Origin: Candidatus Latescibacterota bacterium
GTDB lineage: Bacteria; Latescibacterota; UBA2968
Assembly: GCA_022824945.1 (NCBI GenBank)
Contig: JAJDYX010000039.1
Location: 164,611 to 228,610 of the forward strand
DNA: 64,000 nucleotides
Direction: 5' to 3'
The number at the start of each line of letters is the position of its first letter. The first letter of the stretch is position 1. Positions 25,043 through 33,813 of the stretch are shown here, piece by piece. The notes beneath the pieces were generated by a model. The model saw only the letters and a program-made list of their open reading frames with translations. It made no database searches and was not told the origin of the DNA. Made by a program: the position numbers and the translations under genes.

Positions 25043-25888
25043 TTAGACCATCAGCGCGTTTTCCGCTTCTTTGCGGTGCGTCAATAGCGGACCGCGCACG
25101 CCGCGCTCAATTTTGGCATAAGCATCGTGGTTGTGGATGCTTTCATAGTTGTTGCTCGATACGTAAAACCACGCGATGCGCTCTTCATCCATCATGGATA
25201 GTAAATCCGTCGCCACATCGCGTACGATGTCTTCGACAAATTTGGGGTTGTTATATGCGCGCTCGGTTACGTATTTTTCATCTGTTCGTTTCAGGATGGG
25301 ATAGAGTTGACACGACGCATGGTATTCGCCGATGTCGATCAAATCTTCAAACCAGATAAATTCATCCTCATAAGGCCGCACATCCATTGTGATTTCGGAA
25401 CGTTGATTGTGCGCGCCGTAGTCGCTGATTTCTTTGCTACACGGGCAGAGGCTTGCCACGTTGGCTCGCACGCCAATCAGTTTGTCTTGCATGCCTTCAT
25501 TTGTCAACATTGCCTTAAATTCACAGTTGTAGTCCAGCATGCCTTCAATGCCCGTGATAGGTGCTTTGCGCGTTAAAAAAATGGGAAATGCCATACTGAG
25601 AAACGCTTCTTCGGCTTCCAATAATTCGAGCATTTCTTCGAGTACGATGTGTACGCTGTCAGGCGTAAAGTGTTTGTGTTGTTCATTTAGCGCGATCATA
25701 AACCGCGACATGTGGGTGCCTTTTTGATGGTGGGGCAAGCTCACGGTCATGGATAGATTGGCCACTGTGTGAAATTCGCCGTTATCGCGCAGCGGCAAGG
25801 CCAAGGGATAGCGGACATTGGATACACCGACCTGGTCGATTTCAATGCCGCGTTTGTCATGTGAGTTTTGTATGTCGGGTAGTTCCAT
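25043..25888 (-). CDS. folE2: GTP cyclohydrolase FolE2 (type IB)
   Basis: A 281-aa GCYH-IB protein. Signature segments: LPDIQNS at the N-terminus, KGTHMSRFM, SLCPCSKEIS (catalytic and metal-binding cysteine), GAHNQRS, NNPKFVEDIVRDVA, and ESIHNHDAYA. It converts GTP to dihydroneopterin triphosphate, the first step of folate synthesis, using a range of divalent metals rather than strictly zinc. In several bacteria FolE2 backs up zinc-dependent FolE during zinc shortage; here it is not visibly linked to the zinc-type region at 40-51 kb. A GGAGAAC site precedes the start at 25888. It is divergent from yidD. Confidence 0.95.
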   Translation of the reverse strand: MELPDIQNSHDKRGIEIDQVGVSNVRYPLALPLRDNGEFHTVANLSMTVSLPHHQKGTHMSRFMIALNEQHKHFTPDSVHIVLEEMLELLEAEEAFLSMAFPIFLTRKAPITGIEGMLDYNCEFKAMLTNEGMQDKLIGVRANVASLCPCSKEISDYGAHNQRSEITMDVRPYEDEFIWFEDLIDIGEYHASCQLYPILKRTDEKYVTERAYNNPKFVEDIVRDVATDLLSMMDEERIAWFYVSSNNYESIHNHDAYAKIERGVRGPLLTHRKEAENALMV

Positions 25889-25940
25889 TCTGTTCTCCGT
25901 AGTTTAAAAAAGTTCGGCTTAATATACCTCAAAATGCAAA

Positions 25941-26216
25941 ATGGTCAATCCTATAAAAATTGTCGATAGAGTGTTTTCCACCATCGCGTGTGTGTTTATC
26001 AAGGGCTATCAATATGTGCTGTCGCCTCTGATGCGATTTTTTGCTATTGCGCCCAGTCCATGTCGCTATCATCCCACATGTTCGCATTATGCCCTTGAGG
26101 CTTTTCGCCAGCATCCATTTCCGTATGCTCTTTCTCTTGCGATACGACGTATTTTGCGCTGTCGTCCGTTTGCCAGAGGTGGGTACGATCCGGTGCCTCC
26201 GCCTTCTGATCCATGA
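25941..26216 (+). CDS. yidD: Membrane protein insertion efficiency factor YidD
   Basis: A 91-aa protein with the YidD core: [31 protein letters not shown] and [17 protein letters not shown]. It assists YidC-dependent insertion of inner-membrane proteins. It is usually found in the rpmH-rnpA-yidD-yidC cluster; here it is isolated, divergent from folE2, and converges with the HIT-family gene 4 bp away. ATG 25941 fits the alignment; another ATG at 25934 is out of frame. Confidence 0.93.
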   Translation: MVNPIKIVDRVFSTIACVFIKGYQYVLSPLMRFFAIAPSPCRYHPTCSHYALEAFRQHPFPYALSLAIRRILRCRPFARGGYDPVPPPSDP

Positions 26217-26220
26217 TTTT

Positions 26221-26571
26221 TTACCTCGCCAACATCCTGCCCAGAGATCGTCCGCCGATCAGATGCATGTGGATGTGATACACTTCCTGGCCTCCGTCGC
26301 GATTGCAGTTGATGATGAGACGATATCCGTTTTCTGAAATGCCCTCTTCCGCTGCGATTTTTGCCGCTACAGTTATCATGCGCCCGAGAGCGGGTTCGTC
26401 TTCTTTTGTTACGTCGTTGATGGTTGGGATCAATTCATTTGGAACAATTAATACGTGGGTGGGTGCCTGGGGATTGATGTCTCTAAAAGCGGTTACCAGG
26501 TCGTCTTGATAGACGATGTCTGCGTTGATTTCGCGTCGAATAATTTTGCTAAAGATCGTTTCTTCGGCCAT
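26221..26571 (-). CDS. HIT family protein (HinT-like purine nucleoside phosphoramidase)
   Basis: A 116-aa histidine triad protein opening [20 protein letters not shown] and ending with [12 protein letters not shown], the HxHxH active site that forms a nucleotidyl-histidine intermediate. HinT-type enzymes hydrolyse AMP-lysine and other phosphoramidates. The start at 26571 has GGAGAGAAC just upstream; an upstream in-frame Met would add 23 residues with no family match. Confidence 0.93.
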   Translation of the reverse strand: MAEETIFSKIIRREINADIVYQDDLVTAFRDINPQAPTHVLIVPNELIPTINDVTKEDEPALGRMITVAAKIAAEEGISENGYRLIINCNRDGGQEVYHIHMHLIGGRSLGRMLAR

Positions 26572-26677
26572 GGTTCTCTCCTTGGTTGGATGTTTGCGAA
26601 CGCAGACTGTATGATAGCGAATAGGACCTGTTTTTGCCAAACGGATTTTGACTGTGACTAAAAATAATACAAATTTC

Positions 26678-26706
26678 TTGATGTTATAAAGGTAACACTG
26701 TATATT
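26678..26706 (+). promoter_or_regulatory. Sigma-70 promoter for rpmG-rpmB
   Basis: TTGATG (26678-26683), 17 bp, TATATT (26701-26706), about 60 bp before the L33 start. No competing gene lies between the HIT gene and this site. Confidence 0.7.
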
Positions 26707-26765
26707 TCAACTTCTTGCCTCGCCGCGTGTTGGCGGTTTAACGAATGAAGATACTGGAGGTAGAT

Positions 26766-26930
26766 ATGGCTAAGCGACAGGGCAGCCGCGTTCTCATTAA
26801 AATGAAAAGTACAGAGAGTTCGCACCATTATCATACAGAAAAAAATCGACAGAATCATCCCGATCGTCTGGAATTGAAGAAGTTCGATCCCATACTGCGG
26901 AAGCATGTGCTTTATCGGGAAGATAGATAG
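26766..26930 (+). CDS. rpmG: 50S ribosomal protein L33
   Basis: A 54-aa basic protein, [20 protein letters not shown] and [18 protein letters not shown], matching L33. It lacks the two CxxC pairs of zinc-type L33, so it is the zinc-free (C-minus) form. GGAGG at 26756-26760 fixes the start at 26766. L28 follows 24 bp downstream, a common pairing. Confidence 0.95.
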   Translation: MAKRQGSRVLIKMKSTESSHHYHTEKNRQNHPDRLELKKFDPILRKHVLYREDR

Positions 26931-26954
26931 CAATAAATATAAGAGGATTTTCCC

Positions 26955-27197
26955 ATGGCCAGACGTTGTAGTATTACGGGTAGGGGACCGATGAGTAGCA
27001 ATCATGTGTCCCACTCCAAACGAAGAGTCAAGCGGGTGCAGAAACCCAATTTGAAGAGCAAGCGCATTTACGTTCCCGAACTGGGTCGCTTTGTGCGTAT
27101 CAAACTTTCTGCCCGCGCACTGCGAACGGTGAACAAAAAAGGTCTTTTGCCGTATCTCAAAGATCGCGGTCTTTCGGTGGAGGAAGTTGCGTTATAG
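26955..27197 (+). CDS. rpmB: 50S ribosomal protein L28
   Basis: An 80-aa L28: ARRCSITGRGPMSSNHVSHS, then KRRVKRVQKPNLKSKRIYVP and LSARALRTVNKKGL. Only one cysteine remains near the N-terminus, so this too is the zinc-free form, as for L33 next door. AGAGGA precedes the start. The gene ends ~20 bp before the cobalamin riboswitch. Confidence 0.96.
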   Translation: MARRCSITGRGPMSSNHVSHSKRRVKRVQKPNLKSKRIYVPELGRFVRIKLSARALRTVNKKGLLPYLKDRGLSVEEVAL

Positions 27198-27215
27198 TAA
27201 AAAATTAAATCTATA

Positions 27216-27372
27216 CTCTCGGATTCGGGTTGCAGTATAGGGAAAACGGTGAAATTCCGTTGCGGTCCCGCCGCTGTAACTGGGGATGTTTCTCGCATTA
27301 TGTCACTGGTAAAAACCGGGAAGGCGCGAGAAGCACGAGACCCAGAAGCCAGAAGACCTGCCTGAATCTCAG
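27216..27372 (+). promoter_or_regulatory. Cobalamin (adenosylcobalamin) riboswitch
   Basis: The conserved core is complete: GGGAAAACGGTGAAATTCCG, then TTGCGGTCCCGCCGCTGTAA, CACTGG, CCGGGAAGGCGCGAG, and GAGACCCAGAAGCCAGAAGA followed by CCTGCC. The outer P1 helix pairs GGATTCGGG (27222-27230) with CCTGAATCT (27361-27369) including G-U pairs. It precedes genes for B12 uptake and salvage (27506-36859), the standard target. Binding of the coenzyme would favour the terminator at 27455-27489 or block translation. A TTGCGT/TATACT promoter at the end of rpmB is possible but weakly spaced (19 bp). Confidence 0.96.
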
Positions 27373-27454
27373 ACCTTATTGATTTCCTCGTGGATTGGGA
27401 AAAAGGTGAGATAATGCGTGTGCTTTGTATGTGGTTTTGTCGCGTATTGATATG

Positions 27455-27489
27455 TCCCTGATTTCCGCAAGGAAGTCGGGGATTTTTTT
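27455..27489 (+). terminator. Terminator hairpin of the riboswitch expression platform
   Basis: TCCCTGATTTCC and GGAAGTCGGGGA form a 12-bp stem (with G-U pairs) around a GCAA tetraloop, followed by seven T residues (27483-27489), between the aptamer and the btuF start at 27506. Confidence 0.88.
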
Positions 27490-27505
27490 GTGAATGGAGG
27501 TGTGT

Positions 27506-28609
27506 GTGAATCTGAAAATATGGATGATATGTTGTATCGGGATTTGGGCCATACCTGCTCAGGCGCAATTGTCTTTGCAATACGCACAGGGTTTTCGCGT
27601 TGATTATTTCGATTCGTACAGGGTTGTAACAGTGTCTGGGAATGGAATACAAAAAAAGTTTCAGTATGTTCTGGTGCAGCGCGGTGATAAGTCGCCCGAT
27701 GGCTATGAAGGCGTTCCGAGAATAGAAATTCCCGTGCGGACTGTGATTACGACTTCTACGACGCATTTGCCACATATTGAAAAGCTCGGTGAGGTTCACA
27801 GCCTGGTTGGGATTGCTAATATCAAATACGTCAGTTCAGAGGCTGTCAACCAGCGCTTTGCAGCGGGTGAGTTGGTCGAGGTTGGACGAGATAGGTCTAT
27901 TGATTTGGAAAGAATTCTGGTGCTTCAACCCGATCTCGTTATTACAGATGTGCAATCACAGGATAATGCCCTTGTCGCGCTTCGTGAAGCGGGTGTGCCC
28001 GTTGTGGTGAATACTGCTTATGCAGAACCTTCGTTGCTGGGGCGCGTGGAGTGGATCAAATTTATGGGTAATTTTTTTAATAAAGAAGAGCAGGCGTCGG
28101 CCCAATTTGATAGCATTGTTGCGAGGTATGAGGCGCACAGAACTTTGACGCAGGATTTGCCAGCGGATAAGCGTCCCACTGTTTTTGTGGGGTCTCTCTG
28201 GCGCGGAACCTGGTTTATGTCTGGGGGCAAAACCTATCCCGCACAGTTACTGAGGGATGCGGGTGCAAATTATCTGTGGGCAGATGATGACTCACAACAG
28301 AGTTTGGCGCTCGATTTTGAAACGGTTTACGAAAAGGCACACGATGCGGATTGCTGGATTACGATGAGAAATGAGTGGCGATCTCGAGACAATGTTGTAG
28401 CCGAGGACGCGCGTTACAGAAAATTCGCGGCGTTTGAGAAGGGTAATGTTTTCAATGCCAATGCAAGGCTCAACGCGCATGGGGGTAATGATTATTGGGA
28501 GACGGGGCTTATTGAGCCAGATGTTGTGTTGGCTGATATTATTAAAATTCTATATCCCGATTTGTTGTTAGATCATCAATTCAAGTATTATCGAAAGCTC
28601 AATCCATAG
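27506..28609 (+). CDS. btuF: Cobalamin ABC transporter substrate-binding protein
   Basis: A 367-aa periplasmic binding protein of the BtuF/FecB class. The signal peptide NLKIWMICCIGIWAIPAQAQ is followed by VITTSTTHLPHIEKLGEVH and DLERILVLQPDLVITD, the class III fold with a rigid linker helix. The start is read as GTG 27506, five bases after GGAGGTG; an ATG at 27494 inside that ribosome site is less likely. It is the first gene behind the riboswitch and is followed after 3 bp by the outer-membrane receptor. It would bind B12 or corrinoids in the periplasm for BtuCD, encoded at the end of the operon. Confidence 0.88.
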   Translation: MNLKIWMICCIGIWAIPAQAQLSLQYAQGFRVDYFDSYRVVTVSGNGIQKKFQYVLVQRGDKSPDGYEGVPRIEIPVRTVITTSTTHLPHIEKLGEVHSLVGIANIKYVSSEAVNQRFAAGELVEVGRDRSIDLERILVLQPDLVITDVQSQDNALVALREAGVPVVVNTAYAEPSLLGRVEWIKFMGNFFNKEEQASAQFDSIVARYEAHRTLTQDLPADKRPTVFVGSLWRGTWFMSGGKTYPAQLLRDAGANYLWADDDSQQSLALDFETVYEKAHDADCWITMRNEWRSRDNVVAEDARYRKFAAFEKGNVFNANARLNAHGGNDYWETGLIEPDVVLADIIKILYPDLLLDHQFKYYRKLNP

Positions 28610-28612
28610 CTT

Positions 28613-30808
28613 ATGAAAACGATGCGTTTTTTAATTGTGTTAATTCTCTGCGCGAATACGCCGATCTGGGGAGCGGAGATTACTGGTCGCGTTACCGATG
28701 CGGAGAGCCAGATTCCCATCGCAAGTGTGCGTGTTAGTATTCTCAATACGGATTTTGTGACGCAGACAGATGGGAGCGGGCGTTTTGTGTTTTTTGATTT
28801 GATGCCCGGTTCTTATACGCTTGCCATGACACATGTGGCTTATGCTATGGAGAAACGCACGGTTCACGTGGTCGATACGGCTGAGGTTTTTATTGCGCTG
28901 TCTCATAGGACGCTTTCTCTCGATGAGTTCTCGGTGATTGCCGATCCGATAGGGGCCAGCGATATTCACAGGAATCCGGCGTATGCGACGGTTATTACAC
29001 GCGAAAGTTTTGAAGGTAGAGAGACTTCTTTGCCCGATGTATTGGCTGAGGCTACGGGTGTGCATGTCAAACGCCTCGGTGGGTTGGGTGCTTTTAGCAC
29101 GCTTTCATTGCGCGGTTCATCCGCCGATCAGGTTGAGGTTTATCTCGATGGGGTTTTGCTCAATGCGGCTTTTGGAGGGGGGGTAGATCTCAGCAATTTG
29201 CCTTTGGCTCATGTGGGGCAGATTGAGGTGTATCGCGGGGCAGGTGCCGGCGGCAATGGTCTGGGGGGTACGGTGCATGTGCGTACGCGGCGGACGCAGC
29301 GGCGGTGGTTTCACGGGATTCGAGGATCGTGGGGTACTTTTGATACGCGGTTGCTGAGTGGTGTGGTCGCGGGCGGGTTTGGTCAGTCGGAGTTTCTCAT
29401 TGTGGCTGATTATGCACATAGCGATAACGATTTTGGATTTCTCGATGATAATGGAACCGAATACAATGCCGATGACGATGTTTGGAGCAGACGTCAGAAT
29501 AACGATCATAGATCTTTCAATTTGTTGGGCAAATGGCGTCGCGCTTTTGGAGAGGATAGAATTTTATCCGTCCACGAGACCGCGTACTGGAAATCTCAGG
29601 GTATGCCAGGTATTAGCAATAATCAGTCGCAGAATGCACATTTGAATGCTTTCCAAACGATGACGGAAGTCGCTTATGAGGATCGCGTTTTATTGGGTGG
29701 GGTAAGTACGCGGCAATCGCTTTATGTCACGCATGTCAAAGAGCGATTCCGCGATCTAGATGGCGAAGTTGGGATTGGTCGCCAGGATAATGATTATCTC
29801 ACGCGTACTTATGGGTGGCAGGGGCGTTTGCAAACGATTTTGTTTTCGCGCTGTGATATCGCGGCTGCGATCGGTTTACACCGGGAGACTTATTTTCCCA
29901 CGTCGCGCATCCGGTCTGTTGCCAGTTTGTTCGATAGTCAGCGGTGGGTTTTTTCCGCGCGCACGGGGTTGGATATTTCGCTGCCAGGCGAGATTGGGAT
30001 CTGGTCTTTTGGCGCAGAGCAACGGCGGATATACAGTTCGTTTACCGGTGCGAATCCTTTTAATTTTTCACCGCTTGCGCCCGATTCGGCCAATACGCGC
30101 GATCTGACCAGTTTGCGTTCGGGTGTGCGGTTAGATCTGGCGTCTCATTTGATGTTTAAGGCCAATGCGGGGCGGGTATTCCGGGTGCCTTCTTTTTACG
30201 AGCTTTTTGGGGATCGCGGCGGTGTGGTCGGCAATGTCAATCTCAGGCCCGAGTATGGTTTGACCTGGGATGCTGGTCTGCGTTATGCAGATGGGATGAC
30301 CACGTTGGAGGGCGCGTTTTTTGACCATCGCTATGAGGATTTGATTCAGTTTGTTCACACGTCACAGGCTACGTCGCGTCCGGTGAATATTGGCAAAGCG
30401 CGTGTGTATGGATTTGAAATGACCGCGCAAAGACGCTTTGGTTCCCGGGTGTATTTGTCGGGTAATTACACGTATCAAAAGGCTATCGATAAGTCCGAGA
30501 TCCCGCATTTGACTGGCAATATTTTGCCCAATCGCCCGCCCCACGCGCTTTTTGTTCGTGCGACGATGCGTTTGGGACGCGGTACTGCGTTTTACGATTA
30601 TGCGTTTGAAGATGGCAATTTTCTCGATCAGGCGAATCGACGTCCACTGCTTTCGCGGCATGTTCACAATGCGGGCGTGAAAGTGGATGTGGGGCTGCGG
30701 TTTCACATTGGATTGGAGGTCAAAAATTTAACCGGGGCACAAATCGCCGATATCTGGGGTTATCCGCTGCCAGGGCGCGCAGTTTTTGTGCGTGTGAATG
30801 CAGATTAA
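28613..30808 (+). CDS. btuB: TonB-dependent cobalamin receptor
   Basis: A 731-aa outer-membrane receptor. After a signal peptide comes a carboxypeptidase-regulatory-like domain (EITGRVTDAESQIPIASVRV, ~20-100), then the plug (LPDVLAEATGVHVKRLGG, LSLRGSSADQVEVYLDG, IEVYRGAGAGGNGLGGTV) and a long beta barrel rich in alternating aromatic strands (FRVPSFYELFGD, YEDLIQFVHTSQ). B12 specificity is inferred from the riboswitch and operon. The start is 3 bp after btuF. The beta-propeller gene downstream may encode its surface partner. Confidence 0.9.
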   Translation: MKTMRFLIVLILCANTPIWGAEITGRVTDAESQIPIASVRVSILNTDFVTQTDGSGRFVFFDLMPGSYTLAMTHVAYAMEKRTVHVVDTAEVFIALSHRTLSLDEFSVIADPIGASDIHRNPAYATVITRESFEGRETSLPDVLAEATGVHVKRLGGLGAFSTLSLRGSSADQVEVYLDGVLLNAAFGGGVDLSNLPLAHVGQIEVYRGAGAGGNGLGGTVHVRTRRTQRRWFHGIRGSWGTFDTRLLSGVVAGGFGQSEFLIVADYAHSDNDFGFLDDNGTEYNADDDVWSRRQNNDHRSFNLLGKWRRAFGEDRILSVHETAYWKSQGMPGISNNQSQNAHLNAFQTMTEVAYEDRVLLGGVSTRQSLYVTHVKERFRDLDGEVGIGRQDNDYLTRTYGWQGRLQTILFSRCDIAAAIGLHRETYFPTSRIRSVASLFDSQRWVFSARTGLDISLPGEIGIWSFGAEQRRIYSSFTGANPFNFSPLAPDSANTRDLTSLRSGVRLDLASHLMFKANAGRVFRVPSFYELFGDRGGVVGNVNLRPEYGLTWDAGLRYADGMTTLEGAFFDHRYEDLIQFVHTSQATSRPVNIGKARVYGFEMTAQRRFGSRVYLSGNYTYQKAIDKSEIPHLTGNILPNRPPHALFVRATMRLGRGTAFYDYAFEDGNFLDQANRRPLLSRHVHNAGVKVDVGLRFHIGLEVKNLTGAQIADIWGYPLPGRAVFVRVNAD

Positions 30809-30846
30809 GGAATGAAGGGTTCTTTTTAACACAAGAGGAGGATGTA

Positions 30847-32079
30847 ATGAGGTGGGTTTTAGTCGTTCTGTTTTTTGCAACAGATGTACTGGCAAATCAA
30901 GCGGTTATTACGACGACGGATTATAGCAGTGGTAGTTTTTCGAGTTTGGATCTCAGCACGAATACGGCAACAAATGATCATTTGACTATTCATTCAGATG
31001 CAGCGGTGCGGACGTATCGGGATAAGGTGTATATTATCAATCGTTTGGGACAGGATAATGTGATTGTTTTGAATCGCAGTGATCTGAAGACGCCATTGAC
31101 GCAGTATTCGACGGGCAATGGTTCAAATCCGCACGATATGGCTTTTGTCAGTGAGGAGAAAGCGTATATTTCGCGGTATGAGCGTGTGCATTTGCTGATT
31201 GTAAATCCCGTTACGGGGGATTCGCTGGGTGCGGTGGATTTATCGGCATTTGCAGATGCAGATGGTTTGCCCGAGGTATCTCAGCTCGCGTTGTACGACA
31301 ATCATTTGTTTGTTGCGTGTCAACGGCTGGATCGAGATAATGGATTTGTGCCGACGGATGTTTCGGTGATTGCAGTTGTCGATGTGCTGACGGATCAAGT
31401 GGTGGATGTGGATGCAAATACAGCGGGTGTGCAGGGGATTGTGATGGCAAGTAAGAATCCCGCGGGTGCAGTGCAGCGGGGGAATAAGTGGTTTTTGAGC
31501 GCGGTCAATACGTTTGATGATTTGACGGATGGTGGGATTGAGGTGATTGATCTGGCAAATTTGAGGAGCGATGGCGTTGTTCTGGGTGAGATGGCTTTGG
31601 GTGGTAATTTGAGTTCTCTGGCGATGGTTTCCGATGATGAGGGGTATGTCGTCGTTTTAGATGCGAGTTTTGTCAATGTGGTCAAACGGTTCGGTTTGGG
31701 GATGCAGTCCGTATCGTCACCTTTGGATGGTCTTTCTGGGGGATTTGTGCCGAGTTTGGGGGTGTTTGGGGGACGGTTGTACGTTTTGGATGGCGGGAGT
31801 TTTGTCGATCCGACATCTGTTGGTGTGAAGGTTTATGACGTGAAGACGGATCAGCTTGTGGCTGGTCCGATCAGTACGGGTCTGTTGCCTGCGAGTATTG
31901 CGTTTGTGGGCAGCGTGGCTGATTTTAATGGCGATTGTGTGGTTGATTTTAGCGATTTTCTGGCTTTTGCTTCCGCGTTTGGGAAATCAGAGAGTGATGC
32001 CATGTTCGATTTGGATGGCAACGGTTCGGTTGATTTTCCCGATTTTCTGATTTTTGTTTCGGAATTTGAAGGTGAATAA
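30847..32079 (+). CDS. Secreted beta-propeller protein with dockerin-like EF-hand tail, in the B12 operon
   Basis: A 410-aa exported protein: signal peptide ([14 protein letters not shown]), a YncE/YVTN-like propeller of ~330 residues ([66 protein letters not shown]), then two EF-hand-like loops ([20 protein letters not shown] and [20 protein letters not shown]), a dockerin-like type I pair. AGAGGAGG precedes the start. In Bacteroidetes, BtuG is a surface propeller that captures B12 for BtuB; position and fold here suggest an equivalent, although it lacks a lipobox and has a calcium-binding tail. Function is inference. Confidence 0.75.
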   Translation: MRWVLVVLFFATDVLANQAVITTTDYSSGSFSSLDLSTNTATNDHLTIHSDAAVRTYRDKVYIINRLGQDNVIVLNRSDLKTPLTQYSTGNGSNPHDMAFVSEEKAYISRYERVHLLIVNPVTGDSLGAVDLSAFADADGLPEVSQLALYDNHLFVACQRLDRDNGFVPTDVSVIAVVDVLTDQVVDVDANTAGVQGIVMASKNPAGAVQRGNKWFLSAVNTFDDLTDGGIEVIDLANLRSDGVVLGEMALGGNLSSLAMVSDDEGYVVVLDASFVNVVKRFGLGMQSVSSPLDGLSGGFVPSLGVFGGRLYVLDGGSFVDPTSVGVKVYDVKTDQLVAGPISTGLLPASIAFVGSVADFNGDCVVDFSDFLAFASAFGKSESDAMFDLDGNGSVDFPDFLIFVSEFEGE

Positions 32080-32085
32080 GAAGCC

Positions 32086-32129
32086 TTTATCCGCGTTCAT
32101 CCATTCATCCGCGTAATCCGCGATCCAAA
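32086..32129 (-). repeat. GCGGATGAACGCGG-type interspersed short repeat, reverse orientation
   Basis: TTATCCGCGTTCATCCATTC followed by ATCCGCGTAATCCGCGATCC, just after the propeller gene and 13 bp before the cobO start. It is the inverse of the units near 14785, 21160 and 58999. Confidence 0.6.
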
Positions 32130-32141
32130 AGAGAGGTTGCT

Positions 32142-32693
32142 ATGAGTACCAAACAACGCAAACGGCATGTGAAAAAGGGTCTGGTGATGGTTAATACCGG
32201 AGATGGTAAGGGCAAGACTACGGCTGCACTTGGGGTGATGACCCGCGCATGGGGGCGCAAGTTGCGCGTGGGTGTGATTCAGTTTTTGAAGCACGAGAAT
32301 GCCAATTTTGGCGAGATTCGCGCGGCCAGGCGCATGGAGATCGATTGGATCGGTACGGGCGATGGGTGGACGTGGACGAGTAAGGATATCGATGAGACAC
32401 AGGCTCGGGCATTGCGCGGTTGGGAAGTGGCGCAGGAGCGGATTGCGAGTGGAGATTACGATCTGTTTATTCTGGATGAGTTTACGTATTTGATGGCTTT
32501 TGGCTGGTTGGATGCGATAGAGGTGGTGGATTGGCTGAGGGAGCACAAGCCCGAGATGTTGCATGTGATTATTACGGGGCGGGATGCGCCAGACGCGCTG
32601 GTTGATTTTGCCGATATGGTGACGGAGATGCGCGAGGTTAAGCATCCGTTTAGTGATCAGGGTATTGTTGCCCAACCCGGGATTGATTTTTGA
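32142..32693 (+). CDS. cobO: Cob(I)yrinic acid a,c-diamide adenosyltransferase (CobA/CobO/BtuR type)
   Basis: A 183-aa P-loop protein: [20 protein letters not shown] is the CobA-family ATP site, followed by [26 protein letters not shown] and VIITGRDAP. It adds the 5'-deoxyadenosyl group to corrinoids, making coenzyme forms and allowing cobinamide salvage. AGAGAGG precedes ATG 32142. The cbiZ start lies 1 bp beyond the stop. Confidence 0.94.
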   Translation: MSTKQRKRHVKKGLVMVNTGDGKGKTTAALGVMTRAWGRKLRVGVIQFLKHENANFGEIRAARRMEIDWIGTGDGWTWTSKDIDETQARALRGWEVAQERIASGDYDLFILDEFTYLMAFGWLDAIEVVDWLREHKPEMLHVIITGRDAPDALVDFADMVTEMREVKHPFSDQGIVAQPGIDF

Positions 32694-32694
32694 G

Positions 32695-33813
32695 ATGGGT
32701 GAGTTTATCGATCAGCATGAATATTACGATTTGAAGCGCGATGGTCGTTTTCTAATCGCGGAATTGCTGGCACCGCATCAGGTGCTGAGTACGTCGGCAT
32801 ATCGCGGTGGCTTGTGCGAGCGTATCCGATATCTGGTGAATCACCAGAGTTGTGAGGGTAATGGACACGATGCGCGGTTTGCGCTGATTGTGCAACTCGG
32901 TGAGGTGGGGTATCATCGCCATGTATGTGAAGAACGCGGCTTGCCGCCGGACGTGGTCGCACTGATGGGTACGGCTGCGAATATGAATTATGCGGCTCGC
33001 GTTGTGGATACGCATGCCGAGTTGCGCGTGTGTGCAGTTGTTACCGCGGGTGTTGAAGGCAATGCGGGATGTGCGGGCGATGGGGCTAGTTGGCACGAAG
33101 AGGATGCGGGATGGCGCCATCTCTATGAGGGGACGATTAATGCGATGGTGTTTGTCAATTGGCCGCTTACGTCGGGGGCGATGGCGCGGGCGGTGGTGAC
33201 GATGACCGAGGGAAAGTCTGCCGCGCTTCGAGATCTCGCGATTTCGAGTCGCTATTCTCAGGATCTCGCAACGGGTACTGGTACGGATCAGTATTGTATT
33301 GCTGCGCCTTTGGATAAAGCACGAGTGCCCAAGACCAATGCGGGACATCACGCAAAATTGGGCGAGTTGATCGGCAAATCTGTGCGCAGGGCCACGCTGG
33401 AGGCGTTGCGATGGCAAAACGGTTTGGAGGCGTCGCATACGCGTAGTGTTTTTCACGCGTTGAAGCGGTTTGGGTTTGGAGAGGATCGATTTTTGCAGGC
33501 GATGGAAAAACGGCTCAAAGTGGATGATTTTGCGTTGTTGCAGAAGAATTTCAAGTCTGTTGTTTACGAACCGCGCGTTTCGGCGGCGGCGTATGCGTTT
33601 GCAGCGGTTTGGGATCGGGTGCGATATGGGACGCTTTCACCTGCTCTGGCCGATCCAGTGTTGCGACAGCAGGCTGCGATATTGGCGACTTCGCTGGCGG
33701 CGAGGCCAGATGTCTGGTTGTCGTGTTACGAGCAGTTGCGCGTGAATGAGAACGCTTTGTTGGAGGTCGTTTACGATGCTTTTGCGCTTGGATGGCGTTT
33801 GAAATGGACGTGA
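32695..33813 (+). CDS. cbiZ: Adenosylcobinamide amidohydrolase CbiZ
   Basis: A 372-aa protein with CbiZ features: VLSTSAYRGGLCERIRYLVNH at the N-terminus, VALMGTAANMNYAA, VCAVVTAGVEGNAGCAGD, GTINAMVFVNWPLTSGAMA and TGTGTDQYCIAAP. CbiZ removes the aminopropanol arm of adenosylcobinamide, giving adenosylcobyric acid, and so salvages cobinamide and non-native cobamides. The C-terminal ~110 residues extend beyond the conserved part. The next gene (cbiB) starts inside it, and CbiB would re-attach aminopropanol, a consistent remodelling pathway. Confidence 0.9.
   Translation: MGEFIDQHEYYDLKRDGRFLIAELLAPHQVLSTSAYRGGLCERIRYLVNHQSCEGNGHDARFALIVQLGEVGYHRHVCEERGLPPDVVALMGTAANMNYAARVVDTHAELRVCAVVTAGVEGNAGCAGDGASWHEEDAGWRHLYEGTINAMVFVNWPLTSGAMARAVVTMTEGKSAALRDLAISSRYSQDLATGTGTDQYCIAAPLDKARVPKTNAGHHAKLGELIGKSVRRATLEALRWQNGLEASHTRSVFHALKRFGFGEDRFLQAMEKRLKVDDFALLQKNFKSVVYEPRVSAAAYAFAAVWDRVRYGTLSPALADPVLRQQAAILATSLAARPDVWLSCYEQLRVNENALLEVVYDAFALGWRLKWT

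Noticed and set aside
26572..26677. Intergenic stretch examined for a tRNA before rpmG
   Set aside because: No cloverleaf arms or T-loop consensus (GGTTCGAATCC-type) could be found.
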